A DNA stretch of 64,000 nt from JAJDAH01 sp964487605 (GTDB lineage: Bacteria > Myxococcota_A > Polyangia > Polyangiales > Polyangiaceae): contig CAZARU010000002.1 in the NCBI GenBank assembly GCA_964487605.1, positions 62,001-126,000 on the forward strand, written 5' to 3'. The notes below the pieces were generated by a model. It did not search any database, was not told the origin of the DNA, and worked only from the letters and a program-made list of their open reading frames with translations. Each line of letters begins with the position of its first letter. The first letter of the stretch is position 1. Below are positions 62,396 to 64,000 of the stretch, in pieces. A program made the position numbers and the translations under genes.

Positions 62396-63784
62396 TCAGG
62401 CCACCGGGGGCACCGTGGCCGCGCGGTCGGCCAGGAACGTGATGAGGTCGATCTTCGTGACCAGCCCGACGAGGTCTTCACCGTCGAAGACCAAAGCAAT
62501 CTTCGCGTCGTTCAGGACACCCTGGAGGAGCTCCACTTTCGTGTCCGGAGAAACGGTCGCGTAGTCCGATTCGACGAGCCCGGCGATGGAAGACTCGAGG
62601 GTGTTCTCACCGCTCACGAGGTGTCGCAGAAGGTCGACCTCCTGCACGATACCCAGCAGCTTGCCGGACTCCATCACGGGAAGCTGACTTATCCCCAGCG
62701 ACTTGAGGGAGCCGATGACCTCGCGAACGCTCATCGTGGGTCGCGCCGTCACGATGTTGCCCGAGCGTCCTCGAATCACGTCGCGGACGGTTCCGAGCCC
62801 CGGAGTGTCCGCCAGGAACCCGTTCTCTCTCATCCAGTTGTCGTTGAAGATCTTCGACAGGTACTTCTGGGCCCCGTCTGCCAGCATCACCAGGATGTTC
62901 TCCTTGCGGCCCGCCTGCTTCGCGTACTTGATGGCGCCGGCGACCGCCGCGCCCCCCGAGCCGCCGATGTAGAGCCCTTCGAGCCGCACCAGCTCGCGGG
63001 TCATCAGGAAGCACTCCTTGTCGTCGACGCGAACGATGTCGTCGAGCAGTTCGAGGTTCATGGTGGACGGCAGGAAATCCTCGCCGATGCCCTCCACCTT
63101 GTACGCGAAAGGCTTGGTGAGACGGCCCGTCTTCACGAAGTCGTAGTAGAGCGAGCCGATGGGGTCGACGCCGACGATCTTCAGCTCGGGCTTCCGCTCC
63201 TTCAGGTAGCGGCCCGTTCCGCTGATGGTGCCACCCGTGCCCATGCCCGCGACGAAGACGTCGAGGTCCGAGCCGCACTGCTCCCAGATCTCGGGCCCCG
63301 TCGAGCGGTAGTGCGCCTCGGGATTGGCCGGGTTGTGATACTGGTTGGCGTAGAAGCAGCCGGGGTTCTCGTCGACCAGGCGCTTGGCGACGGAGTAGTA
63401 GCTCCGAGGGTCCTCCGGCTCGACGGCCGTGGGGCAGACGACCACCCGCGCACCGAGCGCACGCAGGCTGTCGATCTTCTCCTGGCTCATCTTGTCCGGC
63501 ATCACGAACACGCACTTGTAGCCGCGTACCGCCGCCTGCAGCGCCAGGGAGAACCCGGTGTTCCCGCTCGTCGCTTCCACGATGGTTCCGCCGGGCGACA
63601 GCCCCGCTTCGACGGCGCGCTCGAGCATGTTCCGCGCGACGCGGTCCTTGTGACTTCCGCCGGGGTTCAAGAACTCGCACTTCACGTAGATGTCCGCGGC
63701 GAGGCCCTCCGTGACGCGGTGAAGCTTCACGATGGGCGTGTTTCCGACCGCGTCGGTGATGTGCTCGATGGCGCCTTTCATCAT
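62396..63784 (-). CDS. cbs: Cystathionine beta-synthase with CBS-domain pair
   Basis: A 462-residue PLP enzyme condensing serine and homocysteine to cystathionine (transsulfuration). The PLP Lys46 lies in GGSHKDRVARNM, the phosphate loop in EATSGNTGFSLAL and GMGTGGTISGTGRYLKERKP. The C-terminal ~125 residues hold a pair of CBS domains (TVRDVIRGRSGNIVTARPTM, VIGSLKSLGISQLPVMESGK, ALVFDGEDLVGLVTKIDLIT), which regulate by adenosyl-ligand binding in other CBS enzymes. A cysteine-synthase activity cannot be excluded from sequence. Start is MM (63784 or 63781). No cystathionine lyase gene is in the window. Confidence 0.94.
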   Translation of the reverse strand: MMKGAIEHITDAVGNTPIVKLHRVTEGLAADIYVKCEFLNPGGSHKDRVARNMLERAVEAGLSPGGTIVEATSGNTGFSLALQAAVRGYKCVFVMPDKMSQEKIDSLRALGARVVVCPTAVEPEDPRSYYSVAKRLVDENPGCFYANQYHNPANPEAHYRSTGPEIWEQCGSDLDVFVAGMGTGGTISGTGRYLKERKPELKIVGVDPIGSLYYDFVKTGRLTKPFAYKVEGIGEDFLPSTMNLELLDDIVRVDDKECFLMTRELVRLEGLYIGGSGGAAVAGAIKYAKQAGRKENILVMLADGAQKYLSKIFNDNWMRENGFLADTPGLGTVRDVIRGRSGNIVTARPTMSVREVIGSLKSLGISQLPVMESGKLLGIVQEVDLLRHLVSGENTLESSIAGLVESDYATVSPDTKVELLQGVLNDAKIALVFDGEDLVGLVTKIDLITFLADRAATVPPVA

Positions 63785-63842
63785 GGCCCGGATCTCGCTC
63801 GTGAGCGCCCCGTCCGGGCGCGGGATCTGGCGACCGCGTGCC

Positions 63843-64000
63843 TCACGTGGGTGGCGGCGGCGGACACCCGAAGAGTAGATCGATTTGCGCCTGCGGGTCT
63901 GCTTGAACGGTCGCGCAGGTATCGGGGCACAGGTGAACTCCCGCGCCGTCGACGAAAAACTTGCTCGGAGCGCAGGCGGACGGCGACGCCGCCTGGGAGA
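63843..64000 (-). CDS. C-terminus of a Cys-containing exported protein, 5' part beyond the window
   Basis: Only the last ~52 codons are present on the minus strand, with a stop at 63843. The ending VHLCPDTCATVQADPQAQID and LLFGC followed by PPPPPT is a C-terminal form I associate with myxobacterial lipoproteins that carry von Willebrand-type or Cys-rich domains. The three Cys spacing (CPDTC...FGC) is typical of it. Nothing can be said of the rest of the protein. The coding sequence is cut by the right edge. Confidence 0.7.
   Translation of the reverse strand, partial: SQAASPSACAPSKFFVDGAGVHLCPDTCATVQADPQAQIDLLFGCPPPPPT

Overview
The window is very GC-rich, gene-dense bacterial chromosome. 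The protein families point to a myxobacterium (Myxococcota), most likely of the Polyangiales/Sorangiineae type; that placement is inferred, not proven. Signs are: a giant Cys-rich surface protein ending in a MYXO-CTERM-type sorting signal, about fifteen lipoproteins (many with Gly/Ser/Ala linkers or Cys-rich tails), a FrzS-like pseudo-receiver/coiled-coil protein, a GltJ/AgmX-like zinc-ribbon + GYF + TonB-like protein, a myxobacterial-type Ser/Thr kinase and an ECF sigma/FecR pair. I saw no rRNA, tRNA, CRISPR array, insertion sequence or prophage. The longest gene-free stretches are about 280 bp (46532-46812), 250 bp (60388-60638) and 215 bp (10053-10268).

Layout. 1-5.8 kb: a PHB-depolymerase-like lipoprotein (cut by the left edge) diverges from a lipoprotein with a Fam20/four-jointed-like secretory-kinase fold; then an isolated fliO/fliP-type export pair, a small ORF, lysC and a DUF3634-like protein. 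5.9-14.4 kb: Ser/Thr kinase, PriA helicase, outer-membrane barrel, Slt-type lytic transglycosylase and two lipoproteins. 14.5-21.8 kb: a beta-propeller lipoprotein with a heme-like motif, an AurF-type diiron oxygenase with a MerR regulator carrying two HTH domains, a GH113-like hydrolase, a HAD phosphatase, a Cys-rich lipoprotein and a thioesterase. 21.9-28.4 kb: IF-1, a membrane spermidine-synthase fusion, acyl-CoA dehydrogenase and two coupled lipoproteins. 28.5-35.8 kb: one giant tandem-repeat protein interrupted by a 100-N assembly gap. 35.8-39.6 kb: small lipoproteins, a hypothetical protein, the ECF sigma/FecR pair and a conserved small protein.

39.7-42.3 kb is a tightly overlapping nucleoside-salvage operon (purine nucleoside phosphorylase, cytidine deaminase, amidohydrolase), followed by a convergent OPA-type transporter, the FrzS-like protein and HisIE. 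46.8-53.4 kb is a three-gene extracytoplasmic cluster (HzsA-like lipoprotein with two CXXCH motifs, HEAT-repeat protein, large lipoprotein with several CXnCH motifs). 53.4-63.8 kb holds a YkvA-like protein, thiolase, SGNH hydrolase, pgi overlapping a VTT-domain membrane protein, the GltJ-like protein, a CAP-domain lipoprotein, a hypothetical protein and cystathionine beta-synthase. The right edge cuts the 3' end of another Cys-containing exported protein.

Themes that join the genes are the cell envelope and surface (lipoproteins, Cys-rich repeats, peptidoglycan turnover), polarity or motility-type proteins, and small self-contained regulatory circuits (AurF/MerR, ECF sigma/FecR).
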